Shown: positions 8,576 to 17,516, counted from the first letter of the stretch. The stretch is 32,256 bases of DNA from Oscillospiraceae bacterium (GCA_031267965.1 JAIRYC010000093.1:1-32256); one strand, 5' to 3'. Numbers and translations: made by a program. The notes: generated by a model not told the origin, from the sequence alone.

Positions 8576-11500
8576 GTGAAAAACATTGCTAAAAAAAGAG
8601 TCAAATGGCTCATTGCCGCTACGCTTTGCTTGGTTGGCTTGCTAACGGTGAGCGCATTGCTCTTGCCTTATATTTCCCCAAAAAACGGTAGTTTTTCACA
8701 AATACTGCGCCTTAATGGTGAAGGTGACGAGTCCCTTGGCGAAGAGCCGCCGGCGGGACCTGTGTCAGAGGAGGACGAAACCGAACCGGTTACACTGACG
8801 CTCACCCTTGCGGAAGGCATAGCGCCGCTGAGCTTTACCGGGCTATCAGGCGAAGCGGTGGATTATGCGGACAAGCTTCCGACGCAGGACGATATACTGC
8901 AAGCGGGCGGCGCTCATTGGCGCTTTGACGGCTGGTCGGATGTGTTGCCAGTAGACTTTCCGGATGCGAATACACAGATCGCCGCTATTCTTACGCAGGT
9001 CTACAGCGTGGTGTTCACGGGGATTGAGAACCCGCCTGAATTCCAGTATTTGGAGAGCGGGGACGACGTTGTCTTCCCGAATATTCCAACACCTGCGGGC
9101 TGCACGTCCACATGGACGCTTGATGGGCAGGATGCTTCCGCATACTCGATTGCGCAAAGTGACCTGAGCTTTGCCGCGGTGCTGCGCACAACCTTTGCCG
9201 TGCGGCTTGTGGGCGAGGCTTTGCCCGGCGGCAATGAGGTTGATTTTGGCGACTACATTTTCCCCGTTACAGTGGGGCAAACGCTGAGTCAGGCGCAAAT
9301 CCTTATGCTAATCAGCGATTTACCGGACACTACCGGATTTACGTTTGTACCCGGCGCGGACTTCACGATCCCGGCGAACAACGGCGGCATCGTGACAATT
9401 AACTACAAGCGCAACAAGTATGCGCTGACATTTTATGGCTGCAACGACACTGTTTTCAGCCAGACAGAAGTACCTTTTGGTATGGAGCTGACCATTCCCG
9501 CAGGTGAGCCGACATGCATAGGCTATCACTTTGACAAGTGGATGGACTTTCCCGAAGGGACTGCGATGATGGGCACGGAGGCGCTCTCGTTTTACGCCAA
9601 GTTTGACCCGAACGAAGACACCGCCTACACGGTGCTCCTTGTGGGCGAGGCACTGCCGGGTGGTTCGCCGGAGTTGCTTGCCGCCGAAGTGCTGACTGGC
9701 ACAAGCGACGGCACTGTTACCGCTGCCGAAGCACTTGCGCAGTTTGTTGGCGACACCGAGTTTGAGGGCTTTACCTTCATCGGCGCCGCAGACTTTACCA
9801 TTGCGGCGACCGGCGATGGTGTTTACACAATCAACTATAGCCGCAACAGCTACACGCTCACGCTGGTGGAAATTGGCTCTGACGGTGAGCACGCCAGCGA
9901 GCAAAGCGTATTGTTTAACTTGCCGCTGGACTTTTTGCCGTCCAGTGTAACGTATCGCCCATTCGGCCAGCGCTTTGACGCTTGGGATTCGCACCCGTCA
10001 ACCATGCCGGCCAATGACGACTTGAAGGTGACCGCGCAGTATGTCAACGACACGTACGATGTAGTTTTCCGTAATTATAATGGTGTGGAGCTAGAGACAA
10101 TCCCCGTGGAGTTTGGCGGAGTTATCCCGCAGACGGTTGCGGCTGCGGCGCGTTTGGGCTACCACTTTACGCATTGGGCGACATATCAGGATGATGACAC
10201 CTTGTCCTGCGAAGATGACAGCCACGCGGTGACGTTTGATTCCACCAGCCCTGTGTTGGCGGACGAGGGCATAACCTACTATGCCCATTTTGACCCGAAT
10301 ACCAACACACCGTTCACGCTGGTGTTTGTTGGCGAGAAGCTTGAGGCGGGTCAGTTTGACTACGCAAATCCACTTGGTCAAAAGGTAATGACAGGCACTA
10401 CGGACCTGAACACACCCTTCAGCACTGATTGGCTTGCGAACGAAACGGCGATCCCCGGCTACCGCTACGCCGGCGTTGACGAGGCCGCGCAGGTCATTGC
10501 CGCTGACAGCTCTGCGATTTTTCATGTGCGCTTTACCCGCCTGAATTACTCCTTGCGCCTTGTGCAAGAGGGCGAGACGGATAAGGGTCAGGCGTTTTCA
10601 GTCCGTCTTGGCACGCCGATTGCCAGTTTTCTGGCGGATTTTGAAGCGCTCAGCAAAGACAGCAGTAACACTATGCAATATAAGTATGGGTATGAATTTG
10701 ATTGCTGGCTGGATTCCGCACTGAGTGATTATGATGCTGCTGGCGCAACCTTGCCTGCCGGCGGGCTGACGCTCTATGCGCGTTACAAAGCCGCGCCGTG
10801 GACTGCGTCATTCAGTTACGCGTCCCGTACGGAGTATAAAGAGTCCGTTACGAACAAGAGCAATGACTACACCGTTGACTTTAACGGCCAAATCACCCCG
10901 CCGACTGTGCGCCGTTACGGTTACAGCTTCAAGGGCTGGAAGGATGACGTCACCAATGTGCTCTATCAGCCGAACGAGCTTTTTATGAGCGAGGAAAACC
11001 GCGCGTTCACGGCAGTTTGGGAAGCGAACAAATACAGCGCAACGTTTATTTATGAGAATAACTCCGGTACGCAGACGACTGTTGCACAGGACCTTGTGTT
11101 TGACAGCGCGTTTGATTTGCCGGTGAAGGATAATCCCGTCACGGCGGATACCTCAACCGTTTGGGCACAAGAGGAAGGGCGCGTTAAGTGTGGCTACGAG
11201 TTGAAAAACTGGCTTTGGGAGGACGACGACTCCGGTGAACACACCGTGGAGCCAACTGCCAAGCCAACTATGGATTTAGAAGGCGGTATGACCTTTACTG
11301 CTACGCAGGACATTAAAAAATACCCGGCCATCTTTACTTGGGTTGGCGGCACGCAGACCATTATGGTGGCGTACGGCACGTCCATTGACGACGCGGTTGC
11401 TGCCGAGGACTTTGTCTGGTACCGCGCTTGGAATAATGACACCCAGAACAACAAGGCAGACTTTGACAGTGCTGCGCTCCAAGCAAAGCACAAGGGATAT

Positions 11501-13042
11501 TCCATTGATGGCTGGGAAGAAAACCGCTGTGACGGAGCCGCCGACCTTGACCCTGTGTTCGGTATCATAACTGACTGCACCAAAAAGTTCAACGCGGTGG
11601 ACCACGCGCTCAAGTGGAAGGTATCCTTCAGGAAGTATAACGATTCCGTGCGGGATTGGGTGGCCGCTACAGCGTCCGGTTCCGATATCTTCGTAACCTT
11701 TGGCGATGATATCCCGTTGCCCGGCACGCCAAGCCCGACGCAGTACTTCAAGGGCTGGTGCACCGATACCGCGCTGAAAAAAATTGTCGCCAGCGAAAAC
11801 GACGAATACTACCAACTCAATGAAGAAAACCTGACGCTTTACGCCCGGTTTGAGTGCCCGATTGAGTACCGTATTGCCGGTCAGGTTGTGCATACGGAAT
11901 ACGTTGCGCAGTTCTCGCCAATCGTTAAATGGAACCCCACCGCGCCTGCCGGATATCACTTTACCGGCTGGACCGAGGCGACAACCGGCGATTTGGCACT
12001 GACGCAAATGCCTGCAAGAAAAATCACGTTTTTGGGAGACTACGATATCAACGTATTCACCATTCAATTCAAGTATAAAGATAAGAGCGGAAAATGGGTA
12101 GAAACCGCGGCTGTTGACTATGCCTCCAGCCAAATTATCCAACTGCCCGGCGTTGTGTCCTCTGCGCCGGACACTGACAGCGAGAAGTTCACCGGCTGGA
12201 GCATTGGCACAACAAGCATCACACCGGGAACAACCAAGGCGTCAGGCAGTCACGGGCAGAAAATCACCGTGACGGCGCAATACCGTGCAAAAAAACTCAA
12301 AAGTGTAACGGCTTCGCTACCGAGCGGTGTAACGTTCAGCCAAGGCTCTGTGATTGACCTTGGGGCAGCCGGGCTTATCTTCTACGCAGAATACGATAAC
12401 AGCGTTAAGGAACAGCGCACGGATATCATCGCTCTGCTTAAGAACAAGTCTGTTACTTACACCCCGCAAACCTTTGCGGCGGCAGGACCGCAGGATATTA
12501 CCATTACTTACAAGCTTGGCGGCGAGAGCGCTTCCTGCAAACTCAGGGTACAGATTACGCCGCGCCGCCCGGTAAGTGTTGCAGTCACCACGCTGCCCGC
12601 AAAAACGACCTATCAGGTGGGTGAAAAGCTTGATTTACGCGGTGGCATGCTGGAAATCCGTTACGATAACGGCACCCGCACGAACACCACGCCGCTCACG
12701 CTCAGCAGCGCAAACGAGTTTATCACGGTGTCCAACTTTGATTCGTCCGCGCCAGCCAAACGCATATTGACTGTCAGGTATTCCATTGGCGGGCAGACCT
12801 TTACCACGGAGTTTACGGTGACGATAGTCAAAAAAGCCAACGCGTGGTTAAAGGGCGACGTTAACAACGACAAGAAAGTAAACTCTCTGGATTTGCTTCT
12901 AGTCAAGCGGCACATTTTGGGGATTGCTTCGCTCAGTGGCGAGGCATTCAACGCAGCGGACATCGACGGCAACGGCAAGGTCAACAGCGTGGATTTGATG
13001 AAGATGCTCAGACACATTTTAGGGATTGAAGCGCTGAAGTAA
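8576..13042 (+). CDS. Large secreted repeat protein with C-terminal type I dockerin
   Basis: The 1488-residue product begins with a basic stretch and one hydrophobic helix (about residues 9-30, WLIAATLCLVGLLTVSALLL), a signal peptide or N-terminal anchor. An acidic linker follows. From about residue 60 to 1240 the protein is built of tandem beta-rich modules of the Listeria-Bacteroides (Flg_new / InlB B-repeat) type, with recurring FDxW or FxGW cores and YAxF or YARY ends. Three longer units share LVGExL openings (near residues 207, 353 and 581). Two related Ig-like modules follow at about 1240-1420 (KSVTASLPSGVTF, VSVAVTTLPAKTTY). Residues about 1425-1487 form a dockerin: two calcium loops, DVNNDKKVNSLD and DIDGNGKVNSVD, each followed by a RHILG helix. 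GTG is chosen because AAAGGA and a promoter precede it. No catalytic domain is visible. Confidence 0.9.
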   Translation: MKNIAKKRVKWLIAATLCLVGLLTVSALLLPYISPKNGSFSQILRLNGEGDESLGEEPPAGPVSEEDETEPVTLTLTLAEGIAPLSFTGLSGEAVDYADKLPTQDDILQAGGAHWRFDGWSDVLPVDFPDANTQIAAILTQVYSVVFTGIENPPEFQYLESGDDVVFPNIPTPAGCTSTWTLDGQDASAYSIAQSDLSFAAVLRTTFAVRLVGEALPGGNEVDFGDYIFPVTVGQTLSQAQILMLISDLPDTTGFTFVPGADFTIPANNGGIVTINYKRNKYALTFYGCNDTVFSQTEVPFGMELTIPAGEPTCIGYHFDKWMDFPEGTAMMGTEALSFYAKFDPNEDTAYTVLLVGEALPGGSPELLAAEVLTGTSDGTVTAAEALAQFVGDTEFEGFTFIGAADFTIAATGDGVYTINYSRNSYTLTLVEIGSDGEHASEQSVLFNLPLDFLPSSVTYRPFGQRFDAWDSHPSTMPANDDLKVTAQYVNDTYDVVFRNYNGVELETIPVEFGGVIPQTVAAAARLGYHFTHWATYQDDDTLSCEDDSHAVTFDSTSPVLADEGITYYAHFDPNTNTPFTLVFVGEKLEAGQFDYANPLGQKVMTGTTDLNTPFSTDWLANETAIPGYRYAGVDEAAQVIAADSSAIFHVRFTRLNYSLRLVQEGETDKGQAFSVRLGTPIASFLADFEALSKDSSNTMQYKYGYEFDCWLDSALSDYDAAGATLPAGGLTLYARYKAAPWTASFSYASRTEYKESVTNKSNDYTVDFNGQITPPTVRRYGYSFKGWKDDVTNVLYQPNELFMSEENRAFTAVWEANKYSATFIYENNSGTQTTVAQDLVFDSAFDLPVKDNPVTADTSTVWAQEEGRVKCGYELKNWLWEDDDSGEHTVEPTAKPTMDLEGGMTFTATQDIKKYPAIFTWVGGTQTIMVAYGTSIDDAVAAEDFVWYRAWNNDTQNNKADFDSAALQAKHKGYSIDGWEENRCDGAADLDPVFGIITDCTKKFNAVDHALKWKVSFRKYNDSVRDWVAATASGSDIFVTFGDDIPLPGTPSPTQYFKGWCTDTALKKIVASENDEYYQLNEENLTLYARFECPIEYRIAGQVVHTEYVAQFSPIVKWNPTAPAGYHFTGWTEATTGDLALTQMPARKITFLGDYDINVFTIQFKYKDKSGKWVETAAVDYASSQIIQLPGVVSSAPDTDSEKFTGWSIGTTSITPGTTKASGSHGQKITVTAQYRAKKLKSVTASLPSGVTFSQGSVIDLGAAGLIFYAEYDNSVKEQRTDIIALLKNKSVTYTPQTFAAAGPQDITITYKLGGESASCKLRVQITPRRPVSVAVTTLPAKTTYQVGEKLDLRGGMLEIRYDNGTRTNTTPLTLSSANEFITVSNFDSSAPAKRILTVRYSIGGQTFTTEFTVTIVKKANAWLKGDVNNDKKVNSLDLLLVKRHILGIASLSGEAFNAADIDGNGKVNSVDLMKMLRHILGIEALK

Positions 13043-13060
13043 ATGGCAAGCAAAGCTTTG

Positions 13061-13090
13061 GGGCGCGGGTGACCGCGCTCTTTGTTTTGC
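13061..13090 (+). terminator. Terminator after the dockerin protein gene
   Basis: GCGCGG (13063-13068) pairs with CCGCGC (13073-13078) around GTGA, extended by a G-T and a G-C pair, and is followed by TTTGTTTTG. It starts 18 bases after the stop codon. Confidence 0.75.
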
Positions 13091-13127
13091 GGTGATTTTT
13101 GTGGATGATTACGTTGATTAAAACGAT

Positions 13128-13170
13128 ATTTATAGCTGAGAGCTCTACTATAGAGTTCTCAGCTATAAAT
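13128..13170. repeat. 20-bp hairpin with a 3-base loop
   Basis: ATTTATAGCTGAGAGCTCTA (13128-13147) pairs with 13151-13170 around CTA; the only imperfection is one G-T pair. No T tract follows on the plus strand. It sits alone between the terminator at 13061 and the MATE promoter at 13235. It could be an extra bidirectional terminator, an operator or a small mobile-repeat remnant. Confidence 0.8.
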
Positions 13171-13234
13171 GCCTATTTTACCCACCACATTTTTACAGCA
13201 ACGCAGCTTTTGCAGGATAATTGTTGCCCCTAAT

Positions 13235-13264
13235 TTGACAAACACATCCCTGTCATGGTAAAAT
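13235..13264 (+). promoter_or_regulatory. Promoter of the MATE transporter gene
   Basis: Consensus TTGACA (13235-13240) and TAAAAT (13259-13264) are separated by 18 bases, 86 bases before the ATG at 13351. Confidence 0.75.
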
Positions 13265-13350
13265 AAATATAAAATTTCATCGAAATGTGCCGACTCCAAG
13301 CGCGAGGCGGCGCGTTCTCTTTATTCAAAAAGAAAAGGAACCTTCTAAAA

Positions 13351-14715
13351 ATGGATGTACCCAAAATCTCGCAGACTGAAAACCGAATGGGCATCATGCC
13401 CGTCGGTAAACTCCTGTTTAGGATTTCCGCACCAATCATGCTCTCCATGTTGGCGCAGGCGCTATATAATATTGTTGACAGCGCATTCGTCTCGCAGATC
13501 AATGAGGAAGCCCTCACTGCTGTAACACTGGCGTTCCCCATGCAAAACCTGATGATTGCCGTCAGCGTTGGGCTGGGCGTGGGTGTCAATGCGTTCCTTG
13601 CACACAGTCTTGGCGCAAAAAATCAGGCAAACGTCAATGCCTCCGCCATGCATGGTCTATTAATCTCGTGGACGTTCTCCGTTGTGTTTTGTGCCTTTGG
13701 GCTGCTTGGCTCCCGGGTTTATATGCAGTCGCAAACAGACAACCCCGCTATCATTCAATATGGCACAGAATACCTGATGTGGGTTTGTGGTGTGCCGTTT
13801 GGGGTTTTTAATCAGGTGATTATGGAGCGCTTGTTGCAGTCAACGGGAAAGACAATCTACTCAATGATAAGCCAAATTACCGGCGCAGTGGTCAACACGC
13901 TTCTGGACTATCTGCTGATTTTTGGCATTGCATTCTTCCCCAGGCTGGAAGTAACCGGTGCCGCGATTGCAACCGTTATCGGGCAAAGTGTCGCTGCGTT
14001 GGTAGGGCTTTATTTCAATCTGCGCAAAAACCGCGAAATTCATTTCAGCTTTAAGGGATTTCGTTTACGTGGTGATATCATCCGATCAATCTTTACAGTA
14101 GGTCTGCCGAGTATGGCGCTTGCGTCTCTCGGATCGCTGATGACATACGGCATGAACCTCATTCTCATCCGGTTCAGCGAAACTGCGGTGGCGTTCTTCG
14201 GCGCGTATTTTAAGCTGCAAAGCTTTGTGCTTATGCCCGTCTTTGGACTCAACAATGGCATGGTGCCGATTATCGCTTACAACTATGGCGCCAAAAAGCG
14301 GGAACGCATAACCAAAACCATGAAGCTTGCGCTCTCGACGGCGTTTGTCATGATGCTCATCGGCCTGTTGTTGTTCGAGCTTATTCCCGTGCCCCTGCTT
14401 CGGCTGTTCAATGCCTCTGAAACCATGCTGGCGATCGGCGTGCCAGGCTTGAAGATTATTGCGCTGCATTTTTGCCTTGCTGCGTTCACAATTATATTGA
14501 TATCATCCTTTCAGGCGTTTGGCTCAGGGCTGCCGCCGCTGTTGATTTCGTTCGTCCGGCAGATTGTGTTTCTGCTACCGTCAGCATATCTGCTGAGTCT
14601 TACCGGCATGGTGGACGCAGTGTGGTGGTGCTTCCCCATTGCGGAGGTCGCCGCGCTGGTTTTAGCGGCGCTTTTGTTCAAAAGGATATATAACAAGCGA
14701 GTAAAGAATCTTTAG
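13351..14715 (+). CDS. MATE family efflux transporter
   Basis: The 454-residue protein is a multidrug and toxin extrusion (MATE) antiporter with about 12 hydrophobic segments spread along its length. Family features are the N-terminal MPVGKLLFRISAPIMLSMLAQ, YNIVDSAFVSQINEEALTAV, GLGVGVNAFLAHSLGAKN, and the matching second-half repeat with GLNNGMVPIIAYNYGAKKRERI. Such proteins export cationic or aromatic compounds using a sodium or proton gradient; the substrate cannot be told from sequence. The ATG at 13351 is chosen because AAAAGGA is 11 bases upstream and it directly precedes the conserved core. It has its own promoter, and ysxC follows after 70 bases. Confidence 0.93.
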   Translation: MDVPKISQTENRMGIMPVGKLLFRISAPIMLSMLAQALYNIVDSAFVSQINEEALTAVTLAFPMQNLMIAVSVGLGVGVNAFLAHSLGAKNQANVNASAMHGLLISWTFSVVFCAFGLLGSRVYMQSQTDNPAIIQYGTEYLMWVCGVPFGVFNQVIMERLLQSTGKTIYSMISQITGAVVNTLLDYLLIFGIAFFPRLEVTGAAIATVIGQSVAALVGLYFNLRKNREIHFSFKGFRLRGDIIRSIFTVGLPSMALASLGSLMTYGMNLILIRFSETAVAFFGAYFKLQSFVLMPVFGLNNGMVPIIAYNYGAKKRERITKTMKLALSTAFVMMLIGLLLFELIPVPLLRLFNASETMLAIGVPGLKIIALHFCLAAFTIILISSFQAFGSGLPPLLISFVRQIVFLLPSAYLLSLTGMVDAVWWCFPIAEVAALVLAALLFKRIYNKRVKNL

Positions 14716-14785
14716 TATCACTATGGGGGATTGCAGTATCTGTCTCAATAAGTTTTGATGCCCCCGCTCAATGGAGGTTTAGCCC

Positions 14786-15367
14786 ATGAATTTTAACCAA
14801 ACGCAATTCCTTGCCGCATACGGTACGGCAAGGCAATTACCGCCGTCAACAAAGCCGGAGGTCGTGTTTTCCGGGCGCTCCAACGTGGGCAAGTCATCGC
14901 TGATCAACAAGCTTTGCATGCGCAAAAACCTTGCGCGCGTCAGCGGACAGCCCGGCAAAACTGCCACGATTAACTTTTATGGTTTGCCGGAGCTGCATTT
15001 GGTCGACCTGCCCGGTTATGGCTACGCAAAAACCTCATTTGCGGAGAAAAAGCGTTGGGCAGAGCTGGCGGAGGGCTACTTTGCACAGGAGCGCAGTATC
15101 ACATTGCTGGTTCAGTTGGTGGATTTTCGGCACCCGATTACCGAACTGGACAGGCAGATGCTCTCGTTCTGCACGGAGCGGGGTTTGTCCTTTCTGGTAG
15201 CGGAAACAAAGTGCGACAAGCTCAATAAAACTGAGCATGTGGCACGCGCGTCGGCGCTTGCTGAGGAACTTGCGGCATATTCGTTTACGGCATGCATACA
15301 GGTTTCGTCACAAACGGGCGAGGGAATGGAGGAACTGCGCGGGGCGATTAGCGCAGCTTTATCATAA
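14786..15367 (+). CDS. ysxC: Ribosome biogenesis GTPase YsxC/EngB
   Basis: The 193-residue protein is a TRAFAC-class GTPase needed for large-subunit assembly. G1 is GRSNVGKSS at residues 30-38, G3 is DLPGYGYA at about 74-81, and G4 is TKCDK at about 141-145. The N-terminal segment PEVVFSGRSNVGKSSLINKL is typical of the family, and length is normal. GGAGG precedes the ATG. It lies alone between the MATE gene and a convergent phosphodiesterase. In many Firmicutes ysxC follows lon or clpX; here that neighbour is absent. Confidence 0.97.
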   Translation: MNFNQTQFLAAYGTARQLPPSTKPEVVFSGRSNVGKSSLINKLCMRKNLARVSGQPGKTATINFYGLPELHLVDLPGYGYAKTSFAEKKRWAELAEGYFAQERSITLLVQLVDFRHPITELDRQMLSFCTERGLSFLVAETKCDKLNKTEHVARASALAEELAAYSFTACIQVSSQTGEGMEELRGAISAALS

Positions 15368-15440
15368 TTTTACGCTAAAAATGGATTTATATGTGGCAAA
15401 GCTAAAGAAGTATTTGGAAACTGATTTTTAAGGGATAAAA

Positions 15441-15471
15441 GTGTTTGCCCCGTACGCATGGGGATGATTCC
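15441..15471 (+). repeat. Solitary type I-E CRISPR-repeat-like hairpin (no array)
   Basis: The segment contains CCCCGTACGCATGGGG followed by ATGATTCCG and preceded by GTGTTTG. This is close to the 28-29-base repeats of type I-E systems, with an apparent two-base insertion near the 5' side. The stem is CCCCGT/ATGGGG with one wobble. No second copy or array lies in the window and no cas gene is present, so it may be a decayed orphan or coincidence; it could also serve as a weak intergenic hairpin after ysxC. Confidence 0.3.
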
Positions 15472-15497
15472 GCCTCTATGGCGGTCTTGCAGCGCTA

Positions 15498-15992
15498 TTA
15501 CACCTTGCAATGAAAACAAAAAACACCCGCGTCCGTAATATCCACCACGCCGTAGGAATGCGCTTCAATACTGCCGGGATTAAAAATGTACAAGCCGTCC
15601 TCATAACTATAATATGGTGTATGCGTATGGCCAAAAAGCGTCAACTGAGCGCCGTGCACCCGCGCCGCCGCGAGCAGGCTGTCATTTGTAGATTTGACGG
15701 CATATTGGTGCCCGTGCATATACATGATTTTCACTCCGGCAAGCACCATAACGTCAACCTCCGGCAGGTCTGAATGCTGGCTGTCGCAATTGCCGCGCAC
15801 GGCGTATATTTTAAGCTGAGGACAGTATTTACGCAGTATATGCAAATCATCCTCGCCATCTCCTAAAAACATCAGGCATTGCGGACTTACTGCAGCCCCA
15901 CTCTGCTCACCTTCTCCCTCAAGCTGCTGCTGCACTGCGTCAAGCAAGCGCCACGCCGCCCCATGAGAATCCGAAGCAACAACAAGCCGCAT
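15498..15992 (-). CDS. YfcE/MJ0936-type metallophosphoesterase
   Basis: The protein belongs to the small calcineurin-like phosphodiesterases. Metal-binding motifs are in order: DSH at residues 8-10, GDGEDD, RGNCDS (GNH-like motif with Cys-Asp), MHGH, and GHTHTPYY near the C-terminus. Relatives hydrolyse phosphodiester bonds with Mn2+; the natural substrate is not known. Two ATGs are 6 bases apart. I choose the inner one (15992) because the GGGGGG site (16001-16006) is 8 bases away, while the outer one (15998) would be only 2 bases away. It is divergent from the three-gene cluster at 16058. Confidence 0.92.
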   Translation of the reverse strand: MRLVVASDSHGAAWRLLDAVQQQLEGEGEQSGAAVSPQCLMFLGDGEDDLHILRKYCPQLKIYAVRGNCDSQHSDLPEVDVMVLAGVKIMYMHGHQYAVKSTNDSLLAAARVHGAQLTLFGHTHTPYYSYEDGLYIFNPGSIEAHSYGVVDITDAGVFCFHCKV

Positions 15993-16057
15993 AGTCATTT
16001 CCCCCCGTTTTTTTTCATAGTATATGGGGAGTATAGCACAGAAAGGTGTTTTTTACA

Positions 16058-16285
16058 ATGAGTATGTTACCGGAGGATGCGCTGCGGCTTGCACGCAAGC
16101 TACAGGAGGAAGGGCGCAGCAAGCAGGACGCGCAGGCGGAGGTCGCCAAGCGTATTGTTGAAACGCTGAACCCGGCGCAGGGCAAACGGCTGCGCCAGCT
16201 TGTGAACGACAAGGATGCCATTGAACGCTTGCTGTCCTCACAGCAGGCAAAGGAGATTATGCGCAGGTTTAAGGACGAAAGGTAA
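16058..16285 (+). CDS. Small conserved-looking helical protein, unknown
   Basis: I do not recognise this 75-residue protein. It starts at ATG 16058, with AAAGG 11 bases upstream; the preceding in-frame GTG overlaps that site and is unlikely. The sequence is highly charged and predicted all-helical: EDALRLARKLQEEG, then KRIVETLNPAQGKRLRQLVNDKDAIERLLSSQQAKEIMRRF. It is the first of three tightly spaced genes (44 and 23 bases apart) that look like one operon diverging from the phosphodiesterase. The second gene shares a helical style and a role could be linked, but nothing in the sequence shows it. Confidence 0.8.
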   Translation: MSMLPEDALRLARKLQEEGRSKQDAQAEVAKRIVETLNPAQGKRLRQLVNDKDAIERLLSSQQAKEIMRRFKDER

Positions 16286-16329
16286 TTTCCGCACAAGATA
16301 ATATTCTACCGAAAGGAGCCGCTGCAACA

Positions 16330-16668
16330 ATGGACGACCAATTGCAGGACTTGCTCGGCTCAATTACACCCGAAACAATGGAGCAGATGCGCCGCATGGC
16401 GCAAAGCCTGTTTGGCGGCGAAGCAGAAGAAGGTGAGGGCAATCCGGAATCGCCGCCTTCGGGCGAGGGCGCTTACACAATTGACCCTGAAATTCTTGCC
16501 AAGCTCAGCGCAATCCTGAACCGCCGCCAGCCGCCGGACAGCCGGGCCACGCTCATTGAGGCAATCAAGCCTCACCTTACAGAGCCGCACCGTCGCAAGG
16601 CAGACCAGGCTATCGGCTTTTTGCGTGCAATGGAGCTGCTACCGCTGCTGCGGGAAGTGGGGCTGTAA
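16330..16668 (+). CDS. Uncharacterised acidic helical protein
   Basis: This 112-residue protein is not recognised. AAAGGAG lies 10-16 bases before the ATG. The N-terminal 30 residues (LQDLLGSITPETMEQMRRMA) form an amphipathic helix; residues 31-50 are a Gly/Glu/Ser-Pro linker; the last 60 residues are helical, with RATLIEAIKPHLTEPHRRK and AIGFLRAMELLPLLREVGL. It sits between two other unknown genes in a likely operon. There is no signal peptide or membrane helix, so it is probably cytoplasmic. Confidence 0.8.
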   Translation: MDDQLQDLLGSITPETMEQMRRMAQSLFGGEAEEGEGNPESPPSGEGAYTIDPEILAKLSAILNRRQPPDSRATLIEAIKPHLTEPHRRKADQAIGFLRAMELLPLLREVGL

Positions 16669-16691
16669 ATGTGAAGTCAAGGGGGCAAGCA

Positions 16692-17516
16692 ATGGAATAC
16701 ACCCCCGAGCAATGGGCGCGTATGCGTGAAAACGCTGTGCGTACGGCGTTTGATATGCAGCGGCGCGCGCAAGCACGTCAGGGCGGCTCTTTAGAAGAAT
16801 TGCGGCGCGAGTCGGCAATGCGGCCAGAGAAACCGCCAAACAGGGATACTACGGTGCCTGCGCCCGCGCAGGGCACGCCAAATGGCAGCCTGCCGCAGTT
16901 TTACCGTGCGGCATATGGCGTTGAGCACTTCACCACGCAGAGCAAGACGTCTCCGCCAAAAGCGTTTCCTGTGCCGCCGCGGAGTAGTGTGGCAGATCAG
17001 TTTTTCACCACACCGCCATCGAGAGCTGCCGTGCCGCAAAACCCGCCGGCAAGACCTACTATGCAGAGATTGGCTGCGCCTATGCCAATTGCAACGCCGC
17101 CAAACACACCGCCGCCACAGTACGCTGCAAAAACGCCGCCCGGTGTAGCCGCGCCGCATTATGATAATCCTCCACCGCAATTCAATTCCAATGCGCGGCA
17201 AAACCAACCGGTCAGTTCGCGCCGCGACTGCCGTCAATCGACGGCGGCAAGTCCGCCTGTTCAAGAAAGCTTTGCGCATCATTATCAGGCAAATTCTGCT
17301 GCCGCTGAGCGCATGCCGCATCGCACACCTATGATGCAGGCGCAAAATTCTCCCGAGCCTGCGCCATCATATTCTGCGCAAACGCAATTGCCGCCCGAGC
17401 ACACAACGCTTGCACCGCATGACGACACGCGATTTTTGCTGATGTTGATTATGTTGCTGCGGCAGGAGGGCGCGGATGGTATGCTGATTGTAATGTTGAT
17501 GTATATTTTAATGTAG
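16692..17516 (+). CDS. Proline-rich low-complexity protein with hydrophobic C-terminus
   Basis: The 274-residue product has three parts. Residues 1-45 are helical and charged (YTPEQWARMRENAVRTAFDM). Residues 46 to about 245 are Pro/Ala/Gln/Thr-rich with many PP pairs and no fold visible. The last 28 residues are strongly hydrophobic, two short blocks (FLLMLIMLL and MLIVMLMYILM) split by RQEGADG. This may be a hairpin membrane insertion or an amphipathic protein-interaction tail. ATG 16692 is preferred over GTG 16671 because AAGGGGG is six bases before it. It is the last gene of the three-gene cluster and converges with tmcAL. Function unknown. Confidence 0.75.
   Translation: MEYTPEQWARMRENAVRTAFDMQRRAQARQGGSLEELRRESAMRPEKPPNRDTTVPAPAQGTPNGSLPQFYRAAYGVEHFTTQSKTSPPKAFPVPPRSSVADQFFTTPPSRAAVPQNPPARPTMQRLAAPMPIATPPNTPPPQYAAKTPPGVAAPHYDNPPPQFNSNARQNQPVSSRRDCRQSTAASPPVQESFAHHYQANSAAAERMPHRTPMMQAQNSPEPAPSYSAQTQLPPEHTTLAPHDDTRFLLMLIMLLRQEGADGMLIVMLMYILM

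Noticed and set aside
14716-14785. GGGGG...CCCCC pairing between the MATE gene and ysxC as a terminator
   Set aside because: The loop is about 30 bases and no T tract follows.
15441-15500. A CRISPR array
   Set aside because: Only one repeat-like unit is present; no second repeat at the expected 60-61-base spacing.
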